Notes: generated by a model not told the origin, from the letters alone. DNA of 64,000 bases from Microbacterium sp. Au-Mic1 (GCF_021341785.1 NZ_JAJTTF010000006.1:124001-188000); one strand, 5' to 3'. Shown: positions 24,501 through 33,094, counted from the first letter of the stretch. Made by a program: numbers and translations.

Positions 24501-25661
24501 ATGACGCTCGAAGCACAGGTGCAGGCCTATGCGGACCGGCTCGGACGGCCGATCATCGTGTTCGACGCGGAGTTCGCCGTCACCGCGTTCAGCGTGCACG
24601 ACGGCGACGTCGACCATGCACGACTGGCGATCATCCTGGCCCACCGCGGCTCATCCCGCGCACGGGAGTCGATCAAGGAGTTCCGGGTCGGGCAGGCGGA
24701 CGGCCCGGTGCTGATCCCGGCGATCGAGGGCGGGCAGACGCGACTCGTCGCGCCGATCCGGCACGACGGCCACCTCGTCGGCTACGTGTCGTCGACCGTC
24801 CCGGAAGGGTACGAGCCCGTCGCCGATGACGAGGTGCTGCGCACCGGCCGGGAGCAGTTGGGCGTGGTGCTCGCCGCGATGGCGCTCGGCAACAGGCAGG
24901 ACGAGGACAGGGCGCTGCGACTGCTCTCCGCGCTTTTCGGCGGGGCGGCGGAACAGCGGGCACGCGCCGCGGACGAGCTGCTCACGAGCGGCCTGCTCTC
25001 CCCCGCCCCGCACTACACCGCGATCTCGCTCGCGGTGGCACCTGGCGCCGTGGCGAGCGCAGCCACCCTGCGCCTCCTGCTGGACCGTGCCGTCGCGAGC
25101 ATCCCGGTGTTCCCGACCCTCAAGGCGGTCGGGGCGGTGATCGACGGCGAGGCCGTCCTCGCCGTGCCCTACGAGATCGACGCCGATCGCCTCACCGCCC
25201 TGCTCGCGCAGCCCGCGTTCTCCGCACTGCGCGCCGGAATCGGGGGCGCGCACGCCCCGCTCGCCTCGGCCGTGCGGTCGCTCCGGGAGGCGCGCATCGC
25301 CCAGCGCGCCGCGGTCGTCGACGAAGCACGAGGCAGCGTCGCGCACTGGGCCGACCTGGGCCTCGACCGCGTGCTCCTGCAGCTGCCACTCGCGGAGCTC
25401 GCACTCACCGATCTCCCCGAGGCGGTGCAGCGCCTGCTCGACGCGCAGTCCGGCCCCGACCTCGCGCACACGCTCGAGGCCTACCTGGACTGCGGCTGCG
25501 ATGCGCAGCGCACGGCGCAGGAGCTCCACGTGCACCGGAGCACCCTCTACTACCGGCTCGACCGGATCCGCGCGATCGCCGACGTCGACCTCGCCGACGG
25601 AGGCGTGCGCCGCGAGCTGCACACCGCGCTGCGCGTCGCGACGCTCGCCGGCCTGCGCTGA
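24501..25661 (+). CDS. PucR/CdaR-family transcriptional regulator
   Basis: A 386-residue regulator. The N-terminal part (about 1-130) looks like a sensory GAF/PAS-like domain ('IIVFDAEFAVTAFSVHD', 'RLVAPIRHDGHLVGYV'). The middle has GGDEF-like remnants typical of CdaR proteins. The C-terminal HTH_30 helix-turn-helix reads AQELHVHRSTLYYRLDRIRA at about 347-366. The ATG at 24501 follows GGGAGG. It lies between the ThDP enzyme and the aldehyde dehydrogenase. The block therefore has two regulators, one FCD-GntR and one PucR. CdaR/PucR proteins are often activators of catabolic genes. Confidence 0.88.
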   Translation: MTLEAQVQAYADRLGRPIIVFDAEFAVTAFSVHDGDVDHARLAIILAHRGSSRARESIKEFRVGQADGPVLIPAIEGGQTRLVAPIRHDGHLVGYVSSTVPEGYEPVADDEVLRTGREQLGVVLAAMALGNRQDEDRALRLLSALFGGAAEQRARAADELLTSGLLSPAPHYTAISLAVAPGAVASAATLRLLLDRAVASIPVFPTLKAVGAVIDGEAVLAVPYEIDADRLTALLAQPAFSALRAGIGGAHAPLASAVRSLREARIAQRAAVVDEARGSVAHWADLGLDRVLLQLPLAELALTDLPEAVQRLLDAQSGPDLAHTLEAYLDCGCDAQRTAQELHVHRSTLYYRLDRIRAIADVDLADGGVRRELHTALRVATLAGLR

Positions 25662-25680
25662 CGCGCAGACAGCGATCGGA

Positions 25681-25710
25681 CAATTGACTATATTGATTAG
25701 AGTTTATTGC
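25681..25710 (+). promoter_or_regulatory. AT-rich operator/promoter of the aldehyde dehydrogenase
   Basis: CAATTGACTATATTGATTAG and the following AGAGTTTATTG form an AT-rich island 48 nt before the aldehyde dehydrogenase start. The minus strand reads TAATCAATATAGTC, one change from the ATGAATATA core of the other three sites. A TTGACT resembling a -35 hexamer sits at 25684. Confidence 0.5.
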
Positions 25711-25757
25711 GGCCGTCTTCCGACCGCCGCGACCCCGCCGCACGCAAGGGAGCTGCC

Positions 25758-27140
25758 ATGAACGCACTGCTGACCTCGGTCTCCGACCCCGACGGCCGCC
25801 CGATCCTCGACGCCGCGACCCGCGCGGAGGTCGGACGCGCCCCTGTCCGCACTGTCGCGGATCTGGAGCGGGCGATCGACGCCGCCCGGACCGCCCAGCC
25901 GAGCTGGGCCGCTCTCGGCCACGCCGAGCGCTCCCGACTGCTGCACCTCGTCGCCGACGACCTCGACGCGCACGCCGACGAGCTCGGCGAGATCGTCACC
26001 GCCGAGCAGGGCAAGATCGACGGCGCCGGAGAGGTGCACGGCGCCGCGCACTGGCTGCGCGCCGCCGCCGATACGGCCCTGGAGCCGCAGGTGCTGCGCG
26101 AGGAGGGCGCCTCCCGCACCGAGCTGCATTACGTCCCGCTCGGCGTCGTCGCCTCGATCGGCCCGTGGAACTTCCCCGTCATGATCGCGGTCTGGCACAT
26201 CGCGCCGGCGCTGCGCATGGGCAACACGGTCGTCATGAAGCCGTCGGAGAACACCCCGCTGAGCGTCCTCGCGCTCGCGGAGATCTTCCGGCGTCACCTG
26301 CCCTCCGACGTCGTGACCGCCGTCTCCGGCGATCGCGAGGTGGGGGCCGCGCTGGCCGCGCACCCCGACGTCGCGAAGATCGTCTTCACCGGATCCACCC
26401 CGACCGGCCGGCGCATCGTGGAGAGCTCGGCGCACAACCTCGCCCGACTCACGCTCGAGCTCGGCGGCAATGACGCCGGGATCGTGCTGCCCGGCACGGA
26501 CGTCGCCGCGGTCGCCGATCGCCTGTTCTGGGGCGCCTTCATGAACACCGGGCAGGTGTGCGCCGCGCTCAAGCGCCTCTACGTGCACGACTCCGTCTAC
26601 GACGAGGTGGTCACCGCGCTCGCCGAGCGCGCCGAGGCCGCGCCGATGGGCTCGGGACACGACAAGGGCAACCGGCTCGGCCCGGTGCAGAACCCCGCCC
26701 AGTTCGACATCGTCTCGCGCCTCGTCGACGACGCCCGCGAGCGCGGGGGCAGGATCGTCACGGGCGGGGAGCCGGCCGCGGATCTCGGCCCGCTCTTCTA
26801 CCGCGCCACGATCGTCGCCGACGTCGAGGACGGCACGGCGATCGTCGACGAGGAGCAGTTCGGCCCCGTGCTGCCCGTCGTCCGCTACACCGAGGTCGAC
26901 GACGCGGTGCGCCGCGCGAACGGCACGGAGCAGGGCCTCGGCGCCTCGGTATGGGGTCCGGACGCCGATGCGGCTGCCGAGGTCGCCCAGCGCCTCGACG
27001 CCGGCACGGTGTGGATCAACCAGCACGGCGGCGTGGATCCGTCGATCCCCTTCGGCGGCACCAAGGCCTCGGGCTACGGGCTGGAGTTCGGCGTCGAGGG
27101 GTTGAAGGCGATGGCGGCGACGAAGGTCATCCGCCGCTGA
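25758..27140 (+). CDS. NAD(P)-dependent aldehyde dehydrogenase
   Basis: A 460-residue aldehyde dehydrogenase. Catalytic Cys268 lies in NTGQVCAALKRLY, the general base Glu (about 235) in LTLELGGNDAG, and the nucleotide region in IGPWNFPVMIAVWHIAPAL and VMKPSENTPL. Length is slightly short but complete, ending IPFGGTKASGYGLEFGVEGL. The N-terminus MNALLTSVSDPDGRPILDAATRAEVGR is typical of this subfamily. ATG at 25758. It is the last gene of the AT-rich-promoter block and would oxidise the aldehyde produced by the ThDP enzyme, if that enzyme is a decarboxylase. Confidence 0.93.
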   Translation: MNALLTSVSDPDGRPILDAATRAEVGRAPVRTVADLERAIDAARTAQPSWAALGHAERSRLLHLVADDLDAHADELGEIVTAEQGKIDGAGEVHGAAHWLRAAADTALEPQVLREEGASRTELHYVPLGVVASIGPWNFPVMIAVWHIAPALRMGNTVVMKPSENTPLSVLALAEIFRRHLPSDVVTAVSGDREVGAALAAHPDVAKIVFTGSTPTGRRIVESSAHNLARLTLELGGNDAGIVLPGTDVAAVADRLFWGAFMNTGQVCAALKRLYVHDSVYDEVVTALAERAEAAPMGSGHDKGNRLGPVQNPAQFDIVSRLVDDARERGGRIVTGGEPAADLGPLFYRATIVADVEDGTAIVDEEQFGPVLPVVRYTEVDDAVRRANGTEQGLGASVWGPDADAAAEVAQRLDAGTVWINQHGGVDPSIPFGGTKASGYGLEFGVEGLKAMAATKVIRR

Positions 27141-27162
27141 CGGGCTGGCGCCTGCCGGGGGA

Positions 27163-27267
27163 CCGCGTTTCGTCTCGGTCACCTGCGGCGTCCTCGCTCA
27201 ACGACCCCGGGAGGAGTTCCGGGGTCGTTGAGCGGCCCCGGCGTAGCCGGAGCGAGCCGAAACGCGG
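27163..27267. repeat. Dispersed palindromic repeat: full ~105-bp inverted pair
   Basis: Two oppositely oriented copies of one element, 27163-27210 (CCGCGTTTCGTCTCGGTC ... CTCGCTCAACGACCCCGG) and 27219-27267 (CCGGGGTCGTTGAGC ... GAGCCGAAACGCGG), can form a long hairpin. It fills the gap between the convergent aldehyde dehydrogenase and FAD monooxygenase genes, so it may serve as a bidirectional terminator. Related copies occur at 48281, 50637, 50701, 58255 and 61632. Confidence 0.85.
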
Positions 27268-27282
27268 CAACCGCCAGGCGGG

Positions 27283-28929
27283 TCAGACGGCCCCGCGGAG
27301 CAGCTCCCAGAGCGCGGCGGCCTCCGGAGCGGTCGGCGCGGCGCCGCGCCAAACCACGGTCTGGTCCTGTCGGACGAGGGTGATCGGCTGGTCGTACTCG
27401 GTCGGCAGCCCTTCCGCGACCTCGACGGCGGCGAACGGGATCCCGCGCAGCTCGGCAGCCGCGGCGAGCACCGCGACCGGGACGCCCGGTGCGCACACCG
27501 CCGTGTAGCCGGCGGAGAGCAGGTCGTAGAGCGAGGTCCCGTCCGCGACCCGGAAGTGCGGGGCGCGGCAGCCGGGGACCGTCGAGGCCGTGTAGGAGCC
27601 CATCGTGTATTCGGGCGCCGTCCCGTCGTCGTACCGGATGATCGGCGAGGCGTCGTAGCTGTAGCCGTAGTTGAGACCCGCCGCGGCGAACTGCGGCTCG
27701 TTGAGGTCGTGGACGGCGGCGCCGAACGCTCGACGTGCCTCGTCCCCCTCCGGCCCGTCGTCCTCGAGCGCCGCGGGCAGTCCAGGCTTGGCCAGCTTCT
27801 GCTGGTGGCTCATCGCGAAGTGCGAGACCTGCTCCGTGATCGGGCGCCGCTCGGCCTGGTACGCATCCAGGATCCGCTCGTCCGCCCAGCCCGCGATTCG
27901 CGCGCCGAGCAGCCAGGTGAGGTTCAGCACGTCGGCGATGCCCGCGTTCATGCCGAACCCCGCGAACGGCACCCAGAGGTGGCAGGCGTCGCCGGCGATG
28001 AAGACCCGGCCGTCGCGGAAGCCGTCGGCGAGCAGGCGCCGCGCGACCCAGTCCTCCTTCGAGACGACCTCGTAGGAGAAGTCCTCGTCGACGCCGAGGA
28101 TCGCGCGGATCGCCGCATCGCGGTCGACGGATCCCGGATCCTCCGCCTCCTGGGGTGAGAGGTAGGTGTGCACGAGGAACGTCCCCGTGCCGTCGATCGC
28201 GTAGACGTGGCCCACCCGGCGCGCGTTGAACGTGTAGTAGCCCCAGGCGCGGGGCTCGTCGGCCGACATGAGCCCGTACAGGTGCGGAGCGCGGATGCAC
28301 GTCGACTGCACGTGCTGCAGCACCGGATCGCCGCTGAGCTTCGCCCCGATCTGCTTGCGCACCGCCGATCGGCCGCCATCCGCGCCGATGAGGTAGCGGG
28401 CGCGCAGGGTGCGCTCGTGCGCGCCGTCGAGGTCGCTGATCGTCGCGGTGACGCCGTCCTCGTCCTGTGCGAAGGCATGGAACCGGGTGCGGTTGAGCAG
28501 CGTCACCCCGGGCGCCTCCGCCGCGTGCCGGGCGAGGATCGGCTCCAGGAACGTCTGGTTGATGCGGTGCGGCGGCTCGGGCGTCGCCCAGGTCGTGTCG
28601 GGCCCGTCCGTCGCGGTGTACCGCTCGCCGCTCGCCGGGATCGGGATGCGGGACAGCTCTCGCCCGGTGAGGGAGGTGCGGAACGCGACGTCCTGCGGGT
28701 AGTCGGCGGGAAGGCCCGCCGCGCGCACCTCGGCCGCGATCCCGAGCCGGCGCAGGCTCTCCATCGTGCGGGACGCGACGTGGTTGCACTTCACGTTCGG
28801 CGGTTCGAGGAAGTCGCGCGTCTCGACCACGATCGCCGAGACCCCGCGGGAGGACAGGTCGAGCGCGGCGAGCAGGCCGACCGGGCCCGCTCCGATGATG
28901 AGGACGTCGGCGTCCGGCGTGCCGGTCAT
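27283..28929 (-). CDS. FAD-dependent aromatic-ring monooxygenase (MhpA/phenol hydroxylase-like)
   Basis: A 548-residue flavoprotein hydroxylase. The FAD dinucleotide fold is IIGAGPVGLLAALDLSSRG at about 10-28, the DG motif is in YLIGADGGRSAVRK, and the second FAD motif is VFIAGDACHLWVPFAGFGMN. The C-terminal 150 residues form the thioredoxin-like tail of this class. It probably hydroxylates an aromatic acid before ring cleavage. The ATG (28929) overlaps the preceding RraA-fold gene by four bases, making it the last gene of the unit started by the LigJ-like hydratase. A second, different monooxygenase lies at 33142. Confidence 0.9.
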   Translation of the reverse strand: MTGTPDADVLIIGAGPVGLLAALDLSSRGVSAIVVETRDFLEPPNVKCNHVASRTMESLRRLGIAAEVRAAGLPADYPQDVAFRTSLTGRELSRIPIPASGERYTATDGPDTTWATPEPPHRINQTFLEPILARHAAEAPGVTLLNRTRFHAFAQDEDGVTATISDLDGAHERTLRARYLIGADGGRSAVRKQIGAKLSGDPVLQHVQSTCIRAPHLYGLMSADEPRAWGYYTFNARRVGHVYAIDGTGTFLVHTYLSPQEAEDPGSVDRDAAIRAILGVDEDFSYEVVSKEDWVARRLLADGFRDGRVFIAGDACHLWVPFAGFGMNAGIADVLNLTWLLGARIAGWADERILDAYQAERRPITEQVSHFAMSHQQKLAKPGLPAALEDDGPEGDEARRAFGAAVHDLNEPQFAAAGLNYGYSYDASPIIRYDDGTAPEYTMGSYTASTVPGCRAPHFRVADGTSLYDLLSAGYTAVCAPGVPVAVLAAAAELRGIPFAAVEVAEGLPTEYDQPITLVRQDQTVVWRGAAPTAPEAAALWELLRGAV

Positions 28930-29588
28930 CGTGCTCCGTTCGGGTCGGCCGCCGGACGGATCGGATCCCCGAAGCGGCGGAAGTCGTAGAGGTCGAGGGT
29001 GAGCTCCCCCGCGCGCAGGCGCGCCATGTACGCGTCCTCCTTCGCGGCACGAGCGCGCGCCGCGTCGCGGATACGCTCGACGTCGCCAGCGGGCAGGATC
29101 GCCACGCCGTCGCGGTCCGCGACCACCAGGTCGCCCGCGTTCACGACGCGGCCGCGCAGCGTGATCGGGATCCCGATCGTGCCGGGCCAGTGCTTGATCG
29201 TGCCGCGGATCGAGATCGAGGTGCTGAACGCCGCGAAACCGAGTTCGCGCAGCTGCGCGGTGTCGCGCACGCCGCCGTCGATCACGAGGCCCGCGATGCC
29301 GCGCGCCTGCGCCGCCACCGCCATCACCTCGCCCCAGTAGCCGAAGGGCGCTCCCCCGGCGTCGACGACGAGCACATCGCCAGGGCCGGCCGCCTCGAGG
29401 CCGTGGTGCAGGGCGAGGTTGTCCCCCGCCTGCGCCGCCACCGGCACCGCGCGTCCGACGATCTCCGCGCCGTCCCAGGCGGGGCGGAACGCCGCGTCGA
29501 GGAAGCAGTCCTGCCCGGAGGCCTCGTACAGCGTCGCGCTCCCGAGGCGGAGCAGCTCCGCGGCGTCGACCGGGTTCGCGCCGCTCAC
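28926..29588 (-). CDS. LigK/HMG-aldolase-like RraA-fold protein
   Basis: A 220-residue RraA-superfamily protein closest in appearance to 4-carboxy-4-hydroxy-2-oxoadipate/4-hydroxy-4-methyl-2-oxoglutarate aldolases. These split the last intermediate of the protocatechuate 4,5-cleavage and gallate pathways into pyruvate and oxaloacetate. Marks are an EASGQ segment near residue 22, AGDN near 54, the metal/substrate motif GGVRD at 105-109, a GTIKHW strand and VVADRDGVAILP. Start is GTG at 29588, overlapping the stop of the next RraA gene by four bases (GTGA). Third of three tandem paralogues; the best candidate for the real aldolase. Confidence 0.85.
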   Translation of the reverse strand: MSGANPVDAAELLRLGSATLYEASGQDCFLDAAFRPAWDGAEIVGRAVPVAAQAGDNLALHHGLEAAGPGDVLVVDAGGAPFGYWGEVMAVAAQARGIAGLVIDGGVRDTAQLRELGFAAFSTSISIRGTIKHWPGTIGIPITLRGRVVNAGDLVVADRDGVAILPAGDVERIRDAARARAAKEDAYMARLRAGELTLDLYDFRRFGDPIRPAADPNGAR

Positions 29589-30238
29589 GCCTCGGCCCGC
29601 TGCAGGTCGTGGTAGCCGTAGCGCGCGCGGGCCTCGGCGATCGACGCGCCGCCGAGCGCTGCGGCGAGGATCGACTCCTCGCGGGCATGGATCGTGTCCG
29701 CGACCTCAAGCACCTCGGTCTCGCAGTCCTGCGGGATCGCGACGACCCCGTCGGAGTCGCCGAGCAGGATGTCGCCCGGACGGACGGTGACGCCGCCGAT
29801 CGTGACCGGCCCCTGCTCCTCGGCGACCTCGACCCGGTCCTTGCCGGTACGCATGAAGCGCCCGCGGCTGTAGATGGGATAGCCGATCGACAGGGCGCGA
29901 TGCGTGTCGCGGCACACCCCCTCGATCACGGTGCCGGCGATCCCCCTGTGGTGCGCGACGGCGGTGAGGATGTCCCCCCACACCGTGCAGTCCACGCGGG
30001 CGTCGTTGTCGAGCACGACCACCTGCCCGGGCTCGACCTGGTCGATGAAGTCGCCGACCGTGCCGGCCGGCACCTGCGCGCTGACGTAGCGGACGGTGAA
30101 GGCGCGGCCGACCATGCGCTGGCCGTCGGCGAGCGGCGCGAGGCCGAGCAGGCTTCCGGGGCGGCGCAGCTTGTCGAGCGCGTCCGAGACGGTCGCGGTG
30201 CCGAGCTCCCGGAAGCGCTCGATGAGGGGATCCGTCAT
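29585..30238 (-). CDS. RraA-fold protein, middle paralogue
   Basis: A 217-residue RraA-superfamily protein. The N-terminus has the generic ATVSDALDKL motif rather than the LigK-like EASG form. The metal/substrate motif reads GVCRD (107-111), and DSDGVVAIP follows later. This pattern fits RraA-like aldolases or decarboxylases acting on 2-oxo acids; the exact reaction is unknown. ATG at 30238. Four-base overlaps on both sides link it to the other two paralogues. Confidence 0.82.
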   Translation of the reverse strand: MTDPLIERFRELGTATVSDALDKLRRPGSLLGLAPLADGQRMVGRAFTVRYVSAQVPAGTVGDFIDQVEPGQVVVLDNDARVDCTVWGDILTAVAHHRGIAGTVIEGVCRDTHRALSIGYPIYSRGRFMRTGKDRVEVAEEQGPVTIGGVTVRPGDILLGDSDGVVAIPQDCETEVLEVADTIHAREESILAAALGGASIAEARARYGYHDLQRAEA

Positions 30239-30906
30239 GGATTCTGCTCCTCTGCGGTGACGGTGGGGAACTGGGAGTCGTGCATGACCTCGCTCACGTC
30301 CCGGCCCGCGCGCACGGCCTCCGCCATGCGCACCTCCCGGTCCGCGATGCGGCGGGCGAGGCCCACCACGCGCTCGGCCTGGTCGGCGGGGACGAACACG
30401 ACGCCGTTGACGTCGGCGATCACGTAGTCGTAGGAGGCGACCGGGACGCCCGCGACCTGGATCCGCTCGTCCGCCGCCTGCTGCACGATCCGGCCGCGCG
30501 CGCTCACCGGCACGGCGGCGCGGGCGAACAGGGGCAGGCCGAGCGCGGCGCTCTCCTGCACGTCGCGGCACGCGCCGTCGACGATCACGCCGGCCACGCC
30601 GCGGCGCACGGCGGCCTCGGCGAGCAGACCGCCCCAGCACGACACGTCGATGCGGCCGTGGTTGTCGATCACGACGACGTCGTCGGGCTCGGTGACGGCG
30701 ACGAGCGGCGTCGCGATGTGCGTCGCGGGGCCCGCCGCGGCCTTGGGCGCCGCCGTGACCGTGCGCACCCGGCCCGCGGTCACGCCGGCCGACGGCCAGC
30801 GCGGCGCGAGGGCTGTGACGGCGCCGGGGAGGCCGAGCGTGTCCAGCGCGTCCGACACCGCGCAGCTGTCCAGCTCGCGCAGCGCCGCGACGATCGGATC
30901 GGTCAT
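30235..30906 (-). CDS. RraA-fold protein, first paralogue
   Basis: A 223-residue RraA-superfamily protein with N-terminal SCAVSDALDTLGL, ACRDVQES at 112-119 with the conserved Arg-Asp, and IADVNGVVFVP. It resembles the middle paralogue more than the LigK-like one. ATG at 30906 overlaps the dioxygenase stop (ATGA). Its cysteine before Arg-Asp is shared with the middle paralogue. Function within the ring-cleavage pathway is undefined. Confidence 0.82.
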   Translation of the reverse strand: MTDPIVAALRELDSCAVSDALDTLGLPGAVTALAPRWPSAGVTAGRVRTVTAAPKAAAGPATHIATPLVAVTEPDDVVVIDNHGRIDVSCWGGLLAEAAVRRGVAGVIVDGACRDVQESAALGLPLFARAAVPVSARGRIVQQAADERIQVAGVPVASYDYVIADVNGVVFVPADQAERVVGLARRIADREVRMAEAVRAGRDVSEVMHDSQFPTVTAEEQNP

Positions 30907-31925
30907 CGGGCGGTCCGCTCCCAGGTGAGGAAGCCCATCGCGTTGCCCGTGCCGGCCTCGGTGCGGTAGCACGGCTCGTAGTCGACGTTCGTGACGCTGA
31001 GACCGACCTCGTCGGCGATGCCGGCGACCGCGATCCAGTTGCGCAGCTCGGAGGCGCCCGACATCATCTCGCCCGCGGGGACCGACGAGAGGTACGCGGC
31101 GTCGTGGTCCTTCATCGCCTGGATGAACTCGGAGTCGAGCTTCTCGTCGATGACGAAGTGACTGAGGCCGCCGGACGCGACGACGCCGACCCTCAGGTCT
31201 CCGGGGAACGACTGGATCGCCCGCCCGACGGCGCGTCCGAAGTCGTAGCAGCGCTTGGCGCTCGGCGGATTCGGCTCCCAGAACGTGTTGATGAAGATCG
31301 GCACCATCGGGATCGTCGACTCCTGGCCGAGGAAGCGCTGGTAGATGAAACCGAAGCCGTGCGGGATCGTGTGGTTCTCGTAGCGTCCGGCCGGGATGAT
31401 CTCCGTCGCGCCGGTGTCGAAGTCATCCGCTTGGGTCGACTGGATGATGTGCTTGCCGAGCGCGCGGTGCGTGGGGCGAATGACCGTGCGATCGGGCACA
31501 TCCCCCATCGCGGCCTCGGCGAGGCCGGGAGCCATCTCGTCCAGCTGCGCCTGCGTGTACGGCACGTGGGCGACCTCGTCGCCCCAGAACACCGAGAACG
31601 GTGCGAGCCACTCGTCGCCGTAGGTCTCCTTGTGGTCGCTCGAGATGATGACGAGCACGTCCACGTCCTGATCCGCGATGAAGCGGGAGAGCGAGTCCAT
31701 CGACGCCTGGCAGCTGTCCCAGCGGCGCTGCATGACGTCGTGGGTGATCTCGGCGGAGAAGTCCTCACGGAGGGCCTTGAGCTCCTCGAACGAGTACGTG
31801 CCCCCGCGGAACTTCAGGCCCTTGCTGCGACGGTCGGCGACGCCGCGCGTCTCCCAGGCCTCGGGCGGCGCGGCCTTGAGCTGCGGGCCGTGCGAGGTGC
31901 CGAATCCGGCGACGATCTCGGTCAT
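30903..31925 (-). CDS. LigB-type (class III) extradiol ring-cleavage dioxygenase
   Basis: A 340-residue LigB-family dioxygenase, which opens catechol-like rings next to the hydroxyls using non-heme Fe(II). Likely metal histidines are His12 in FGTSHGPQL and a second near VIISSDHKE. The catalytic acid-base histidine is likely in SGGLSHF. A 60-residue central segment (IRPTHRALGKHII...NHTIPHG) is His-rich. It appears as a single chain without a separate LigA alpha subunit nearby, as in gallate-type or homoprotocatechuate-type enzymes. ATG at 31925. Sits directly between the LigJ-like hydratase and RraA-fold genes. Confidence 0.9.
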   Translation of the reverse strand: MTEIVAGFGTSHGPQLKAAPPEAWETRGVADRRSKGLKFRGGTYSFEELKALREDFSAEITHDVMQRRWDSCQASMDSLSRFIADQDVDVLVIISSDHKETYGDEWLAPFSVFWGDEVAHVPYTQAQLDEMAPGLAEAAMGDVPDRTVIRPTHRALGKHIIQSTQADDFDTGATEIIPAGRYENHTIPHGFGFIYQRFLGQESTIPMVPIFINTFWEPNPPSAKRCYDFGRAVGRAIQSFPGDLRVGVVASGGLSHFVIDEKLDSEFIQAMKDHDAAYLSSVPAGEMMSGASELRNWIAVAGIADEVGLSVTNVDYEPCYRTEAGTGNAMGFLTWERTAR

Positions 31926-31959
31926 GGTGGATCCTTTCTCGGAGTGCGGGGCGCGGCCG

Positions 31960-32961
31960 TCAGAGACGGAAGAGGGCGCGCGCGTTGTTCTCGAGCACGT
32001 CGGCGCGACGGTCGTCGTCGAGCCACTCGATGTCGTCGATGAGCAGGTGGATGTCGTCGAACCAGCGCCCGGTCGCCGGGTCGATCTGCGACCCGGTGCC
32101 CGGCTTCTCGGATCCGAAGAGCACGCGGTCGGTCCCGACGGCCTTGAGCAGCAGCTCGAGGCTCTCCTGGGTGTAGAGGCAGGAGTCGAAGTGGAAGTTG
32201 CGCAGCTTGTCGAGGTAGGAGACGCCGGTGCGCACGACCGAGGGCAGGAACCGGCCCATCTGGTACGGGATCGCCCCGCCGCCGTGCGCGACGACGACCT
32301 TCAGATCCGGGAAATCGGCGAAGACGTTCGCCTGGATCATGCTCCAGACCGAGACCGTCTCCTCCTGGATGAAGTGCAGGCTGTACGGCTCGCGAGAGGG
32401 GAACTTGCACCCCGCCGAGTGCAGCAGCATCGGCACGTCGAGCTCGCAGAGCGCCTCGTAGAGCGGGTACCAGTAGCGCTCGCCCATCGCCGGCGGCACC
32501 TCGGTGCCCTCATAGGGGTCGGAGTTGACCATCGCCCCGACGAAGCCGAGCTCGGTGACGGCGCGGCGCAGCTCGGGCAGCCACTGCTCGACGCTCAAGT
32601 ACGGGCTCTGCGGGATCCCGGCGACGCCCCGGAAGCGGCCGGGGAAGAGCTCGGTCGCGCGGTGGATGAGGTTGTTGGTCTCGGCCGTGAACCACTCGAC
32701 GATCTTCGTCGGGCGCTCGGAGTGCATCGCGTGGAACGGCCGCGGGGAGAGCAGCTGCAGATCGATCCCCGCCCCGTCGATGTGGTCGAGGTGCGAGATG
32801 TTCCCGAAGCTCGGATGCGGTGCGTTGTACGAGGCGATGAGGGCGTCGTCGCTGATGACCGGGGGCTTGCCGCCGTGCGAGCCGCGGGCGGCGAGCAGCG
32901 AGGCCTTCCACGCGTAGTACGCATCCGGGGCGGACATGTGGCCGTGGACATCGATGATCAC
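31960..32961 (-). CDS. LigJ-like 4-oxalomesaconate hydratase (amidohydrolase superfamily)
   Basis: A 333-residue COG2159 protein. Metal ligands are His6 and His8 (IIDVHGHM) and His181 (PMLLHSAG), with HGGGAIPYQMGRF at 226-238. The final acidic position is Glu285 in LFGSEKPGTGSQIDP, where decarboxylase members have Asp. Glu in this FxSE context and the following IDP-TG pattern match LigJ hydratases, which add water to 4-oxalomesaconate in the protocatechuate/gallate meta-cleavage pathway. GTG start at 32961 with AAGGAG upstream; longer frames lack a site. First gene of the ring-cleavage unit. The exact substrate could be a substituted analogue. Confidence 0.82.
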   Translation of the reverse strand: MIIDVHGHMSAPDAYYAWKASLLAARGSHGGKPPVISDDALIASYNAPHPSFGNISHLDHIDGAGIDLQLLSPRPFHAMHSERPTKIVEWFTAETNNLIHRATELFPGRFRGVAGIPQSPYLSVEQWLPELRRAVTELGFVGAMVNSDPYEGTEVPPAMGERYWYPLYEALCELDVPMLLHSAGCKFPSREPYSLHFIQEETVSVWSMIQANVFADFPDLKVVVAHGGGAIPYQMGRFLPSVVRTGVSYLDKLRNFHFDSCLYTQESLELLLKAVGTDRVLFGSEKPGTGSQIDPATGRWFDDIHLLIDDIEWLDDDRRADVLENNARALFRL

Positions 32962-33017
32962 GGGGGCTCCTTCTAGTCTTCTGCGGTCCGGAGGGCCGGG
33001 GCTTCGTCGCTGTCTCG

Positions 33018-33094
33018 ACGCTATGAGAGGCCGCATCGGGGCGGATCGGCCGGCTGCGGGAAACTCCCCGGGACGGATCCGACACGGTGTCCGA
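33018..33094 (-). promoter_or_regulatory. Regulon palindrome and -10 box, ring-cleavage operon
   Basis: TCCGACAC-G-GTGTCCGA (33078-33094) differs from the perfect palindrome at one base. The -10-like TAGCGT (minus strand, 33023-33018) lies 55 nt away, exactly as in the importer promoter, and the GTG start is 57 nt beyond. It lies in the 180-nt gap before the LigJ-like gene. Confidence 0.75.
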
